Shown piece by piece: positions 45,001 through 56,820 of a stretch of DNA of 64,000 nucleotides (positions are counted from its first letter, which is position 1; each line of letters begins with the position of its first letter). Origin of the DNA: Papaver somniferum. Its lineage: Eukaryota; Streptophyta; Magnoliopsida; Ranunculales; Papaveraceae. Location of the stretch: positions 134,317,939-134,381,938 of the forward strand of contig NC_039359.1 of the NCBI RefSeq assembly GCF_003573695.1, written 5' to 3'. A program made the translations under genes and the position numbers. The notes under the pieces were generated by a model. It was not told the DNA's origin, made no database searches, and saw nothing but the letters and a program-made list of their open reading frames with translations.

Positions 45001-46200
45001 AGGGAACTCTGGCGAGAGATGCATGATTCCATTTGGGTTGGTCATCTAGACATGGAACGGACGCATGCTTTGATAGCTCGTTCCTATTATTGGCCTAAGA
45101 TAGAAGAAGATGTTGAGTTGTATATGAAGACATGCTTAGTGTGTCAACTGGATAAGAAGGAAAGGAGACGTATAGCAGGATTGCTACATCCTTTTACGAT
45201 TCTAGACAAGCTATGACAGTGTTGGTCGATGGACTTTGTCAATGGGCTGCCGAAGATGGAAGGCTTTAGCTCGATAATGGTCGTCGTTGATCGCTTTTCG
45301 AAGTATGCTACATTCATTCCCTGTTATCATTCTTGTAATGCAGACGTTGCATCGGATTTGTTCATCAAGAACGTAGGGAAGTATTGGGGACTTCCTCAAG
45401 ATATTGTGAATGATAGAGACTCACGGTTTATAGGCAGATTTTGGATTTCCTTTTTCGGATTGCTTGGGTCTGAACTAAAGTTTTCTACTAGCAATCATCC
45501 CCAAACCGATGGTCAGACGGAGAGGATTAATGCATTGTTAGAAGAGTATTTGCGTCATTATATGACTGCAAGCCAGGGAAATTAGGTGTCGCTGTTGGAT
45601 ACGACCCAATTTTGTTACAATTTGCAAAAGAGTTCATCAACGGAGTTGAGTCCTTTTGAGTTAGCAACAAGACAACAACCATTAACCCCTCATGAGGTGA
45701 TAAAGCCTAAGAAGCAATGCTCTTTTATAGCAGCATATTGCTATGCAAGGTCTAAAATGGAGATGGCCGAGCAAGTGCATGACAGTTTATCCAAGGCAGT
45801 GAGAAGGATGAAGAAATATGCTGATTTACCTCGTAGAAATGTGGAATTTGAGGTGGGAGATATGGTGTTGTTGAATCTAACACCCCAAATTTGGAAGAAG
45901 ATTTCCAGCAAGACAGTGAATAGAGGCCTAATTCCAAGATATGATGGTCCTTTTGAAGTGATGAAAAGAGTTGGTCTTACAGACTCGTTTTGTCGGAACA
46001 ATTAAAAGTGCATCCCAATTTTCATGTCAGCTTCTTGAAAAAGGACCATCCTAATTTGCTGGACACTTCGAGACAATAAGAGAAGCGTGCACCACCAGTA
46101 ATCAAAACACAATTCGACAAGCAAGTTGAGACTACACTTGATGATCGAGTTGAGGGGAAAAAAAATAAGAATGTGAGAATCATTGTGTAACAAGGATAGA
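45001..46200 (+). pseudogene. Chromovirus-type gypsy integrase remnant
   Basis: Integrase in order: the zinc-binding end (HLDMERTHALIARSYYWP, CLVCQLDKKE); the catalytic core with DFVNGLPKMEGFSSIMVVVD, IVNDRDSRFIGRFWISFF and TDGQTERINALLEEYLRHY (two Asp and Glu positions present); and the C-terminal part FEVGDMVLLNLTP with DGPFEVMKRVG. A degenerate tail from about 46015 (HPNFHVSFLKKD, PPVIKTQFDK) resembles the start of a chromodomain. Stops lie at 45214 and 45583, with a shift near 46003. It is truncated on the left inside the segmental repeat, and no gag, protease or RT is nearby. Confidence 0.85.
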
Positions 46201-47920
46201 TGACATGTGCCGGACACATGGCCTTGACGGTTACACGAAAGGAATATTTGCTTTATGCATTTCTAATGCTAGGAACTGTTTGTTTGTATTTAGGAGAGTA
46301 GTTGGGCAAGTTGGCATGGTTGGCCAATTTCCTTGTGTAAAGTAAATCTGTAACTTCCTGACAGTTACTTGTATATAGTTTTGTAAAGCTATATAATCCT
46401 GATCTTATGAAGGGATTGGGTGTCTGGAACAAGAAGAGTTGTGTAACCCTAAGTGTGCAGTAATAATAAGGCTCCGACCAAGATTAAAACTAAGTTCTGT
46501 TGGTGCATTTGTCCTTTTGTTTTGGAATACTGTTTTATGCATCAAGCAGAGTGTGTATGCTGGTTTGTTGGCTTAAAAAGATTGTGAATGGAACCTCTAT
46601 TTAGTATGTGCTGAATAGATTTTTGGCCAAGAAGAGAAGAAATTGGAAAAGTGCGAGTTGGATGAATTATGTTCTAGAGCATAGTGCCATTGTCAAGGTT
46701 GGTTGTTGCATTTGGGTTGTGCGAACATGTGACAACATCTATCGTCCAAGATATGAAAAGTTCGGTCATATAAAGTTGTCAGTTTTTTTTTTCTTTTGGA
46801 CAATCAACATATTTCAATTCATTCAATTCAAAATAGTGATTGCATGTTCGCTTACAAGAATAACAAAAACATCAAAATACAAGATAATCAATACCCTAAT
46901 ACAAGTAAGGGCATCAATTACAAGTAGACCGCGAAGAGAAAGAGCAATAAACTACAAAGATATCCAATTTATTTTTATGTATAAGGAAGATCTGATGGTG
47001 TATATGAAAGTAATTTCCGACCATTTTTAATCAGATTGTATTCTTCTTAGGTAAGAGATGCTCCTAAAACAAAGGAGTAATTTTCTCATAAGTTGTCGAT
47101 CCACACAAACACGGATGCCGATTGAAAGCGATGTCGTGATGAACCGTCGATGTTTTTGTATCGAGATTATCAATCAACGAACCAGCCATTAAAATTCGAA
47201 GAACTCGCCCCACAACGATGAAGAAAAATCGCCCCAAAATAGCGAAGAAATATATCAAAAGACACCAGAAACGATGTAAGGACATCTTATTCTTTACCTG
47301 CAACCAAAAACTTTAAAAGGAAAAGGAATTTTGGTCAGATCTCAAAGTAAGACAACTCTAAGGTTTTTTTTTTCGAAGTTGTAAGATTTTCTAGCTTTTT
47401 CTATCTAGTCCTTTAGTCGGGTTTTCCCCGAAGAAATAAAAGCTATATGTGAAAAAACACCTAATAAATTCGATAGCTTTAATGCAAAGGATAGAAAAAG
47501 CAGCCAGTAAATCTGAACTCATTAAATACAAGCATCAACTTAGAGTTGTTCAAGGAACTTTCTCGTTTTGATGGTGAGAAACCTTTGAAATTCCCCAGGG
47601 CCGATGTGATCCAAGGTGTGTTCATATTTCAAAACTGGGATCAAGATATTTTTGGTTGCCGAATTTGAAACATATGTAAATATAACTAATATCTAGCATT
47701 CACTATGTGATATATTTGAAATATATAGTCCCCATCAATTGTGCTAAAAATAATAGATTTGATAACAAAATAAATTAATATATTCTGGACATCATTTTTT
47801 ATTAAAAAAAATGATATTTATGTGTTACTCGCATGAGATTTTCGAATTCATCCTTCAGTTATACAAATTATAAATACACGATTTCATAATATCTGGGTCT
47901 CTCTTCCGAGCACATAATAG
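46201..47920. other. Gene-free stretch, possible LTR remnant
   Basis: Sequence after the integrase (about 46200-46560, with TATATAATCC near 46390) could be a 3' LTR of the chromovirus, but no partner is in the window. From 46560 to 47920 I see only short AT-rich open frames without recognisable domains. Confidence 0.4.
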
Positions 47921-50280
47921 CGTTGATGGTGGTTTTTAGCTTGTAAAATTGTAAAACCTTGCATCTGAGGTGACGTCACTCTGCAAGGAAACAGATCCAT
48001 GAGTGTTAACCTCTCCACTGGCATATTGATTGATACATTCAACATATTTATATGAAATTTATCCAGACTGGAGCATGTAGCAACCATCCCAGATGTTCTG
48101 TAAATTTCGGCGCCTTGCCTATATTCACTTAATATAAGTTTCTTTGAATGCTTTCTATGCTATGTTCCCCGGATGAACCCTTAATGTTGGTATGTCATGA
48201 CAATTTGTATTCACTCGCAGCAGAGTAACACGAATTTCCAAATATAAAGGATAAGGTCTTTGCATAAGGTATTCAATCAGAAAGCATGCTGCTCTCTGGC
48301 AATGAACTTAAAAGAACTCTATGTCAACACATAGAATTCAATCGACTACCCTGACTAATTTGCAAAAGTTAGGATTTTGCGCCTTGTGAAGTATATTAGA
48401 CCTTCCTTGTCGAAATTTAATCCTAGGCAAACTAGGTAATTAATCCGCCATATATTAGTAGGTGCAAAACCTTGCCCAGAATCAGAAAACAAGGAGCCAC
48501 AAGACAACAAAGGGAGGCGCGACCATTCTTTAGTCCAGCCGGCGCCACTTTCCATTGGCCACGCGCCCATTCTAAACCGTCCCTAACGGCATGCCAAACC
48601 ATCCAAACGCGCCAACGCGCCATAAATAGCTCCCTACGTGCTAACCTACCTCCTGTTCGGGGCCAACGCCATGATAAGGTCAAATTAGGGTTTTTCTAGT
48701 CAGAAGCACGACCCTACATTAACCAAAACCCTAATTTTCGCAACACAAATTATGGCACTTCGGCCCCACAACATTCCACGAGCCGTGTGGGGCCCAAGAA
48801 GCCCTAGGAATGGCGCCATATCATAGCCACTCACGACAACCCTGACTCTTGTGGCCGTTTCCACACTACGGCCTTGCCATAGTTCCTTTGGCATATCTAT
48901 GGTACCGTTTACACAAAAAGTGTCGCCATGCCGCGACCGCATGCCACACGCACCAATTAGGGTTTCGACATGCCAATCCCTAATTTAGGCAAAGTTGCTA
49001 CGTCAACCAAGCCAAGTAACATTTCTCAAAGCATTGGGATTGATGTGGCAACAGGTCCAATGTTGCCACGCCACATTTGGATCTAACACCGATGTGTCAA
49101 AGAAGCTGCCACGGTTACGCCACTGGCATGCCGCTATGCCATGGCTCCGCCAGGCGCTACTATGCCAATGGCGCCACTTCACTATACAACAATATGCGGC
49201 CATAATCAATGGCCATCCTTCCTCATGAGATGCAATCTCAACCATCCAAGTTCTCCACCGAACTGATAGACTTGTGGCAAGTTTCAGACGACCAGGTGCC
49301 TAAATATAGTGGCCATGGCTACGCCAGGCGCCACTTGCATCATTGTTCCACTGGCATACAGGAGCCATACCGACCATGCCACATTGCCACTGACATACAC
49401 CAAAACACCATCGCGCCATTATCAGGCGCCAACGCAAGGTATCCATAATCAACAGCTACTCTCCTTCATGAGATGCGATCTCAGCCATCGAAGTTCACCA
49501 CCGAACTGACAAACCTGTGGCAAGTTTTAGGCGACCAGCCAAAACGAGCCTAATAGCATTACATGCTATTTTCCTGCGGTAAGTCCATTGACTTTCCACA
49601 CGTAGCAAAGTGCTACATGTTTTCTACGAAAACACTCGAGACATCAAACATGTCACAAACTGGGGGATGCTCATCAGGGTATTGGTCTGGCGGTTTACAG
49701 CGTGCGTCGTGCAATGCTCCCGTTATAAGAAAATGTCATAAAGCAGGACAATTAGTGGTGGTAAAAAGTAACGGTGTAAACGAATTCACATCCTTCATCA
49801 TGGAAGCATAATGACCGACGGTTACACGTTACTTTATTCTTCCACCGCTCAATCGTTTGCACTTCCTACGAGATCAGGGTACGTTTCAATATGACTTGTA
49901 TAAATAGGCTTCACTTATTTTCACTAAACAACAAGTTTTTGGTCGGCAACAACACAGTATCTAGAAATCACCTGGTAGCTTTCCATTATACTAGCCAGTT
50001 ATACTTTCAGATACAAGTCATAAAAAACCACACTTTCAGAATCAACTATTCTGGTCTCACCACTCTCTTCGCTTCCCTCCCTAAGACCAACCCTTCTCCT
50101 TCACTTTGTGACCGAAGCAAGCATGGAACGACCATTTATTGGTTTAGGCCAGATTGTACAGATTGATCTCTCAAATCAAAAGTACTCTACTCCCGTGCAT
50201 TGCATTGTTTAGCGTTTAGATTCTTTTCTCATCCACACACCCAAATTTACCAAAATCAGCAGAAACAGTTTTCACCCACA
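47921..50280 (+). repeat. 5' LTR of Gypsy-4
   Basis: 2360 bp, GC-rich in U3 with many GCCA/ATGCCA words. The TATA box is at 49899-49907 (TATAAATAG), so the transcript should start near 49930. Confidence 0.88.
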
Positions 50281-50285
50281 AATAA

Positions 50286-50303
50286 TTGGCGACCACAGTG
50301 GGA
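50286..50303 (+). promoter_or_regulatory. Primer binding site of Gypsy-4
   Basis: TTGGCGACCACAGTGGGA lies five bases after the LTR end. Confidence 0.7.
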
Positions 50304-50369
50304 GATTAATCTCTCGGTTGCAATATCAATTTCTAATTTCCAATTTCATTTTTCAATCCCGATCTAACG

Positions 50370-51979
50370 ATGGTAGAACTCAGGTCCGGATCAGCAACAA
50401 ACCTTGAAAACACTAGAGCTGAAAATACACTCGGTATTAACGTTCCTTCCAGTGGCATTAATACGCCACCTATCAACATCAGCGGCGAGGAAAGCGTTCC
50501 TTCAGGCGCTACACCTCCGGTCACCATAGCTAGCGCCGCTGCCGCCACCCCCAACGTTTCTTCAAGTGTGACACCTCCAACCGTCACCAGAGCCGCTGCT
50601 ACTCCACCATCAGGAAGAGAAACTGGGGGAGCCAGAGTAAGCCGATCCCATATTACCATTGCTGATTTGATGGAAAGACAGGAGGTTCTCGCTAGAGATC
50701 ATACGGACATGGCTTCGACTCAGAAAGAAGTGCTTATTTTTATCAAGACACTGACGGAGCGGCTACCACAGGCATCATGCCAACCGAGCCAACGAGGAAC
50801 ACCTTCAATACTCCTGGTGCCGATAACTCAGCAGGGCGCACCTTTATAGATGAAGAGACTCATTCAGGAGCTCCAGCGGAGAGGAATCAAACATCCAATT
50901 TTGTCACACGAGAAGATTTGGAACGACTTCTTCGAAACCGAGACAAAAGCGATTCTGCGGACATGCATCAACATCAACCCCCGTATCCTCTTGAAGTACA
51001 AAGAATTCCTCTTCCGAGAGGATACTCTTCTCCTCAATTCTCCTTGTATGACGGCACCAAAAATGCGCGTGAACATGTTTCTCGATTTTTGGAATCCTTG
51101 GGCGAGAACGAATACAATCATGTTCTCCATTTGAAAGATTTTTCGAAGTCACTCACCGGAAGAGCATACACGTGGTACAACAGCATTACACCAAATAGCA
51201 TATCCAACTGGGGTGACATGGTCACGACTTTCTACAAAAAGTACTTCTTTGTGTCTGAGCAAATTACCTTCTCAGATTTAGGAAGGATGTTTCAACGAAA
51301 CAATGAACATCCAAATGATTATGTCAAAATATTCAGAATTCAAGCGCTGGATTATCACGACCCAAATTTTACGGAGCAACAATTAGTGGATTCTTGCATC
51401 AATGGCATGGTTCCCATCTACCGTGCCTTACTGGAGAATCTGCGATTCCAGAAATTCTCTGAACTTCATGAGGCTGCTAAACGGTCGGCCACAAAAGCAC
51501 CAACATTGTTGGAAAGAACCAGGCCAGCCAAGGTTGAAGACGCACACGAAACTTGAGGAAATAGACGTCTCATCAACAAGCAATATAACACTGGCTCCTC
51601 TGTGAGCGTGGTAAGTGAAAGAGGAAAAAGGAAGGCTCCAGCGGCAGAACAACAATCCAAGCGCGCAATGCCAGTACATCAGGTGGCTCCACCGCGAAAA
51701 ACCGCAGCTAAGGCTCCTGCGCAGCATCAAGAAGTCGTAGAAAAGGCCTTAGATTTCCCGTTCCCAATCGAAGAAGTAATTGAACTCTTGGAAGAATGGA
51801 TCCAAGATGGCACCATCAAGCTGCCTCCTATCAGGCGCCCATCAACTAAAGAGGAAATGGCAAACCTTAAGTATTGTCGCTACCACAGGTTTGTCTATCA
51901 CCCGACCAGTGACTGCAATAGATTAAAGCGTATCTTCAAAAAAAAAGATGGAGGCGGGGGAACTTCAACTGGGAAATGA
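50370..51979 (+). pseudogene. Gypsy-4 gag, lightly disrupted
   Basis: It starts MVELRSGSATNLENTRAEN. The first 140 codons are Ala/Thr/Pro-rich, then the frame shifts near 50775. The capsid-type domain follows: PQFSLYDGTKNAREHVSRFL, SLTGRAYTWYNSITPNSISN, DMVTTFYKKYFFVSEQITFS, MFQRNNEHPNDYVKIFRIQA and LVDSCINGM. A stop at 51554 interrupts it. The same frame continues to 51979 with a basic, Ala/Pro-rich part and CRYHRFVYHPTSDC, the C/H cluster typical of Tat-type gag. Only one shift and one stop are seen, so decay is limited. Confidence 0.85.
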
Positions 51980-52159
51980 GGGAGTTCACAGAGATCCTCT
52001 TCCAGTCAGGATTTTCATGCTCTCTGGGGACTCTGTTCACAAAACCGTGCAATCCATGATGCATCATGTATGCGAATTCTCTATTTCTCCAAGGCGCAAC
52101 ATCAAGATATATTCGCATCCCTTAATCACGTTGTGTCGGGCAAGCGACTTTTTTTTATT

Positions 52160-52837
52160 GAAGAAACCATACCAGAATCCCAAGCTCTCTCAGGAAGCGG
52201 TGATGGAAAATGCAACTGGGGACTGCTGACCACGATTTATCTGAGGGGCGCCGATATTGATAGCACATTGATCGACGCGACCTCTGACTTCAACATCGTT
52301 ACCATCAAGACTGTGAGAGCTGCGAGAATTTCCAAGCAATAGGCTACTATTTCCCCAATTGTGGTCAAAAACTTGGAAGGAGAAGCAATAGACGCATATG
52401 GCTACATCAACCTTGAAATTAATGTGGGAGATGCTTTAACACATGGAAAATTCCACATTGTCAAAGAACTCTCAAATTACGATATGATTCTGGGACGCTC
52501 ATGGGTACATGGAAATAAAGCGAAATTAGGAGTATTCCCTATGCCGGTGTCGATACCCGAAAGAATTTCCAACAAACCATCCAACCCTGAAGATCACATG
52601 TTTCCGTATCAACATCTTACCAAGGTAACTCAATTACCTGGAGAAAGCCCGTCGACGTTCAGTCGAAGATTCCGAACACAAGTAAGTCTTATTGAACAAC
52701 CCATTCTGCACCCAGTCACTTCTCCTCTCGGTCAGGCATGGGGACTCGGTCCAATTATCAACTCAGGCGTTATTAAGAGATGTGAATGGGATGCTGGGCC
52801 TTTCAAATGCTTTGTCAAAAATTTAGAAGTTGCCTGA
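52160..52837 (+). pseudogene. Gypsy-4 protease fragment
   Basis: TIYLRGADIDSTLIDATSDF fits the retropepsin active-site loop with the catalytic Asp but not the usual (S/T)G. After a stop at 52340, VVKNLEGEAIDAYGYINLEI, FHIVKELSNYDMILGRSWVH and GNKAKLGVFP complete the retropepsin fold. After that the sequence (HLTKVTQLPGES, LIEQPILHPVTSP) is no longer protease and matches no RT block I know. The usual RT, RNase H and integrase core do not follow. Confidence 0.7.
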
Positions 52838-52864
52838 GTCAAAGATAACGAGCTCAAAAATCAA

Positions 52865-53104
52865 GTGGTTGCACAATGCCCAAACCCATTTCAAATTGGA
52901 GATATGGTAATCAAGGCGACCGCGTTTCAAGTTGGAGATGTAACAATGAAGCTAGCCGCTCAACCTGATTCGCCTAAAGAAAGGGAATACGAGCCATACC
53001 TGGTGGCAGATGTTATCTTGGGTGGTTACTGCAAACTCATCAATGCCTACAAATTGGAAGGTGTGACAATTCATTCACGATGGCTCAAGCCCTTCAATAC
53101 CTAA
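52865..53104 (+). pseudogene. Gypsy-4 integrase C-terminal tail
   Basis: Pattern FQIGDMVIKATAFQVGD, EPYLVADVILGGYCKLINAY, KLEGVTIHSRWLKPFNT resembles the end of gypsy integrases, where a (V/L)GDLV box, a GPY-like module and a (N/H)xxxLKxF end are usual. It follows the protease remnant by about 30 bp, so roughly 3 kb of pol has been lost. Confidence 0.6.
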
Positions 53105-54070
53105 AACGTTGTGCTAACTTTTCCTCCAACATTTTCCTTTTAAGTATTTCCTTCAGTAATTTCCCTTTTCCCTGCAATATTTGGAATCCCTCCAAAATGA
53201 TTGCACTGCTTGCATTCATAATTAGGGTTTCGATTTTAATTAAAAGCATCTTTATTTCAAAATAAGTTTTCCTAAATCATCTCAAGGGAAAAGTATCCAG
53301 CAAACCCACAAAGTCATTACCCGTAAACTAAAAACCAGAAAAAATCAAACCCTACAAGAAATATCTTATTCGAAAAAAAATATTGAAGAAGGGAATGTAC
53401 AAGGAAGAAGATCATCGAGTGGAGGCATAGATACCTTCCTTCAAGAACATCTGGCTTAAAGTTTTTCCCGACGAGGATTCTGTACTTCTCACGATGTGCT
53501 TCCTAGCTTGTGACGTCTCACACTTCTACATACCCAGGCGGCATGTCACAGACGTCCTGTTTAATTTGTGAGGGAAAATCCAATAAAAGGTTGGTCAAAT
53601 TCTTAATCATTGCTATTGTTTTTCCCTGTTTTGAGTTACTGTTGCCAACAACATGCGAGGCGTTCCCATGGAAGTAGCTAAACGGAGAGAATGTGACACG
53701 CCTACTAGCATTATTGCTGCGTCATTTATGTGATTTGGCTTTCCATCCACTGAATCGCTTTGGAAGGGTGGAAGAACTTGTTTTTTGCAAAAGGGGTTTT
53801 AGGTCTCTTCTCGGAGATTTTATTCATTCAGTCAAAGATGTGAAATTATCAAAGCAGCATAAATGAAAGAATATTACTTGGTGAAACATGGCTTCAGTCG
53901 CACGAACAAAAAGAAAAATCGAAGTATCAAAAACATCTACAAGCTACGAAAAGATTGTTTTTCTCTACGGAAGGAAATCGCAAAACGGGAAAACCAGTTG
54001 TTAATGACAAACACCTTGGTCAATGACGCCTCCATCAGAGCTTTTTCAAGCACTTTCCCCAGCACCTTCT
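53105..54070. other. Gypsy-4 3' region, no sense gene seen
   Basis: Non-coding between the integrase tail and the antisense ORF. Short plus frames at 53863-54243 look like shadows of the antisense ORF or chance. Confidence 0.5.
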
Positions 54071-54637
54071 CTAACAGCAAACATTCCATCCAGAAGTTAT
54101 CTCAACAACAGCTTCAACATCCCATCCAGAAGCTGTTTCAGCTTCAACATTCCATCCAGAAGCCGTTTCAACAGCAGCTTCAACATCCCATCCGGAATCC
54201 GTTTCGACAACAGTTCCAGTATATGTTCCCGAAATTTCTCTAACGACTCCAACATATGCTTCCACCTCCTCCCCATCTACCTTGACAATATCCTCAGTGA
54301 TCGCTCCAACTTCCCCAGCAGCAGTTACGGTGCCCACTCCGGAAGCTACCTCAGTCTCGCAAGCCATGTCAACATCTTCCTCCAGATCTTTTCCAACAAC
54401 CTTTTGAGGATAATCCAATTCATTCACGCCAGAATCAAGGATTACGATACCATTATGGATAGGGTAATCAAACTGGATCTCGCCCAGAATTTTCTCAGGC
54501 TCAGTCCTTCGCCGTTTCAACCGAGAAGCGAATCGCTTAGCTCTGATGTTGGGATGTGGAGAAGATTCATCATGCTGATATTTTCCGACTTGATGGGATG
54601 CTTCATCATGTCTCCACTTTTCCTCCATGTCCATCAA
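54071..54637 (-). CDS. Antisense ORF of Gypsy-4, 188 residues
   Basis: Open on the strand opposite to gag. The N-terminal third is charged with a basic patch (RAKRFASRLKRRRTEPEK, about residues 33-50). The middle is acidic with EIQFDYPIHNGIVILDSGVN. The C-terminal third is Val/Glu/Ala-rich with three or four copies of a SGWDVEA/SGWNVEA unit (about residues 147-186). Tat-lineage elements are known to carry extra ORFs, often antisense, between pol and the 3' LTR, and this fits by position. A plus-strand frame also spans the region but looks like low-complexity Ser/Asn/Phe, a likely shadow. Function unknown; the start is uncertain. Confidence 0.5.
   Translation of the reverse strand: MMDMEEKWRHDEASHQVGKYQHDESSPHPNIRAKRFASRLKRRRTEPEKILGEIQFDYPIHNGIVILDSGVNELDYPQKVVGKDLEEDVDMACETEVASGVGTVTAAGEVGAITEDIVKVDGEEVEAYVGVVREISGTYTGTVVETDSGWDVEAAVETASGWNVEAETASGWDVEAVVEITSGWNVCC
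54095..54210. repeat. Tandem repeat inside the antisense ORF
   Basis: About 39-bp units with the word CAACATCCCATCCAGAAG recur three to four times. They encode the SGWDVEA repeats on the minus strand. Confidence 0.75.
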
Positions 54638-54639
54638 GC

Positions 54640-55761
54640 CATGAAAGTCTGAGCACGCACCCGCACGATGCGTAGATGGGTGAGAGACATTCCTTGTATA
54701 ATCCGTCCGGCTGCATGGAACAAAGGGTTGATTTGGTTTAATATCTCCTCATGTGAAGAAAACCTGGTTCGTCGACTTCAAAAAATTTCTCCGAAGAGTC
54801 AGAGGTATGATCATCACCGGAAGATCCCATTGTGCACTACAAAAAAAATAAAAAAATTTACATTATGTATGCATCGGCAATCTACATGATGAAGAACACA
54901 AAATGGAGAATTATGAGAAAAGACGTGAGACGATACCTGTGAAGAGGATGGGTACAATTCTATGATGATCTATATGAAAGAAAGAATAATTGGCTCACCT
55001 GGACTGCTGATGGAAAGAGGCTTGCCGCTACAGAGATAAAGCCAATGATACGAAAATAAAAAGGTGGACAACGCTTTTTATATACATTATATTTTGAAGT
55101 TTAAGTAGAAGAAGGTTTCTTCTTTCGGGTCATGCACAGAAGGGAACCGGACCCGCAATGCCAGCCAGGCGCTCTCCCTGCCATTCCGTGACCTAGCCAA
55201 AGGAGCGCCTTACTCACCGCTCAAAGCAGCGCAATCTCCGCGCGCTCCACCGTACAAGAAGCGCCATCTCCGACCATTCCACAACCTAGCAAGCAGCCCA
55301 TGACTCCAGCTCTCCGTGATCAAAGCCGCACTCTCTCTGCCCATTCTGCGACCTAGCCGGCTCCATCTTCGCTGTTTGGTAGCCGAATTTCCAAGCGTTG
55401 TTCCTGCCATTCCTCGGACTGCAGCCAGTTTCCATCATTCCATGGACTGAAGCCAAGCGTCATCTCCATACGTTCCGCGACCTAGCCAGCTTGCTCCATC
55501 CACCGACTCGCGGACCCAGTCGCAACGCTATCTCTGCCGATCAGTAGACAGAATTCCAACGCCAGCACCCCATGGCCAAAACGGAATTATGCAGAGCCGC
55601 CAATACAAGGATCACGGATTCTTCATGCCTTCCACCAAAGGTTAGTCGAACTTCCCTGGAAATATCTTCACGTCTTGCCCCTTCGATTTTACTCTTGTCT
55701 GTCACCATCTCATGCTTACCCCGCAACAATGCCACTGTTACGTACTAAGCAGGGGACTTAA
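54640..55761. other. Gypsy-4 3' untranslated region
   Basis: No supported gene. A GC-rich part (about 55140-55560) has repeated CTAGCCA, GCGCC and CCATTC words. It ends in the purine tract AGCAGGGGACTTAA (55748-55761). Confidence 0.5.
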
Positions 55762-56399
55762 TGTTGATGGTGGTTTTTAGGTTAGGGTTAAAATTGTAAA
55801 ATCTTGCATCCGATGTGACGTCACTCTGCAAGGAAACAAAGCCATGAGTGTTAACCTCTCCACTGGAATATTTATTGAGCCATTCAATATATTTACATGA
55901 AATTTATCCAGACTGGCGTTGTAGCAGCCATCCCAGATGTTCTATAAATTTCAGCGCCTTGCCTATATTCACTTAATATAAGTTTCTTTGAATGCTTTCT
56001 ACGTTATGTTCCCCGGCTAAACCCATAATGTTGGTATGGCATGACAATTTGTGTTCACTCGCAGCAGAGTAGAACGAATTTCCAAATATCAAGGATAAGG
56101 TCTTTGCATAAGGTATTTCATCAAAATGCATGTTGCTCTCTGGCAATGAACTTAAAAGAACTCTGTGTCAACACGTAGAATTCAATCGATTACCCTGACT
56201 AACTTTCAAAAGTTAGGATTTTGCGCATTGCGAAGTATATCAGACCTTGCTTGCCGAAATTTAAGCCTAGCCAAACTAGGTAATTAATCCGCCATAGATT
56301 AGTATGTGCAAAACCTTTCCCAGAATCAGAAAATAAGGATCAACATGACATCAAAGGGAGGCGCGTCCATTCTTTAGGCCAGCCGGCACCACTTGCCAT

Positions 56400-56660
56400 T
56401 GGCCACGCCCCCATCCTAAACCGGCCCTACTTCCCTCGACCAATCAGGTCGCCTTAAAACCGCCACGCTCGCACCAGTTGTGGCTGAGCCCATACCTGAC
56501 GGCCCCAGTTTCCACCGACCAATCAGGTCGCCCTAAATCCGCCACACTCACGATGGAAGTGTGAGCACACCATGTTTGGCCGACCTTCCCTTTTCCGACC
56601 AATCAGGTTGCTCTAAACCTGCCACAACTTTAAAAGAGGTGTCACCATACCATGTTGGCT
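56400..56660. repeat. Three 80-bp repeats with CCAAT words, only in the 3' LTR
   Basis: The word CGACCAATCAGGT occurs at 56437, 56516 and 56596, each followed by a TAAA(A/T/C)C and GCCAC word. The 5' LTR goes from CCTAAACC to CCCTAACGG-type sequence near 48575 without this block. Confidence 0.8.
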
Positions 56661-56669
56661 TCCCAAAAC

Positions 56670-56820
56670 CGCGCCAACATGCTAACGACATGCCAAACAT
56701 GCCAAAAGCATGCCTATCGCACACGCCAAACAGGCATGCCAAGTGCACGTGCCAAACATGCCACTTACCGGGTCAACATGCTAACGACATGCCAAACCTG
56801 CCAAACACGCCAATGCGCCA
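56670..56820. repeat. ATGCCAAAC-type repeats
   Basis: Words CATGCCAAACATGCCA and CATGCTAACGACATGCC recur several times. Partly present as a single copy in the 5' LTR near 48590. Confidence 0.7.

Noticed and set aside
50864..51152. Minus-strand frames opposite Gypsy-4 gag
   Set aside because: Shadows of the gag frame, which shows clear capsid motifs.
54023..54652. Plus-strand frame of 209 codons
   Set aside because: Low-complexity Ser/Asn/Phe/Ile composition with no motif. The opposite frame looks more protein-like, so this is probably its shadow.
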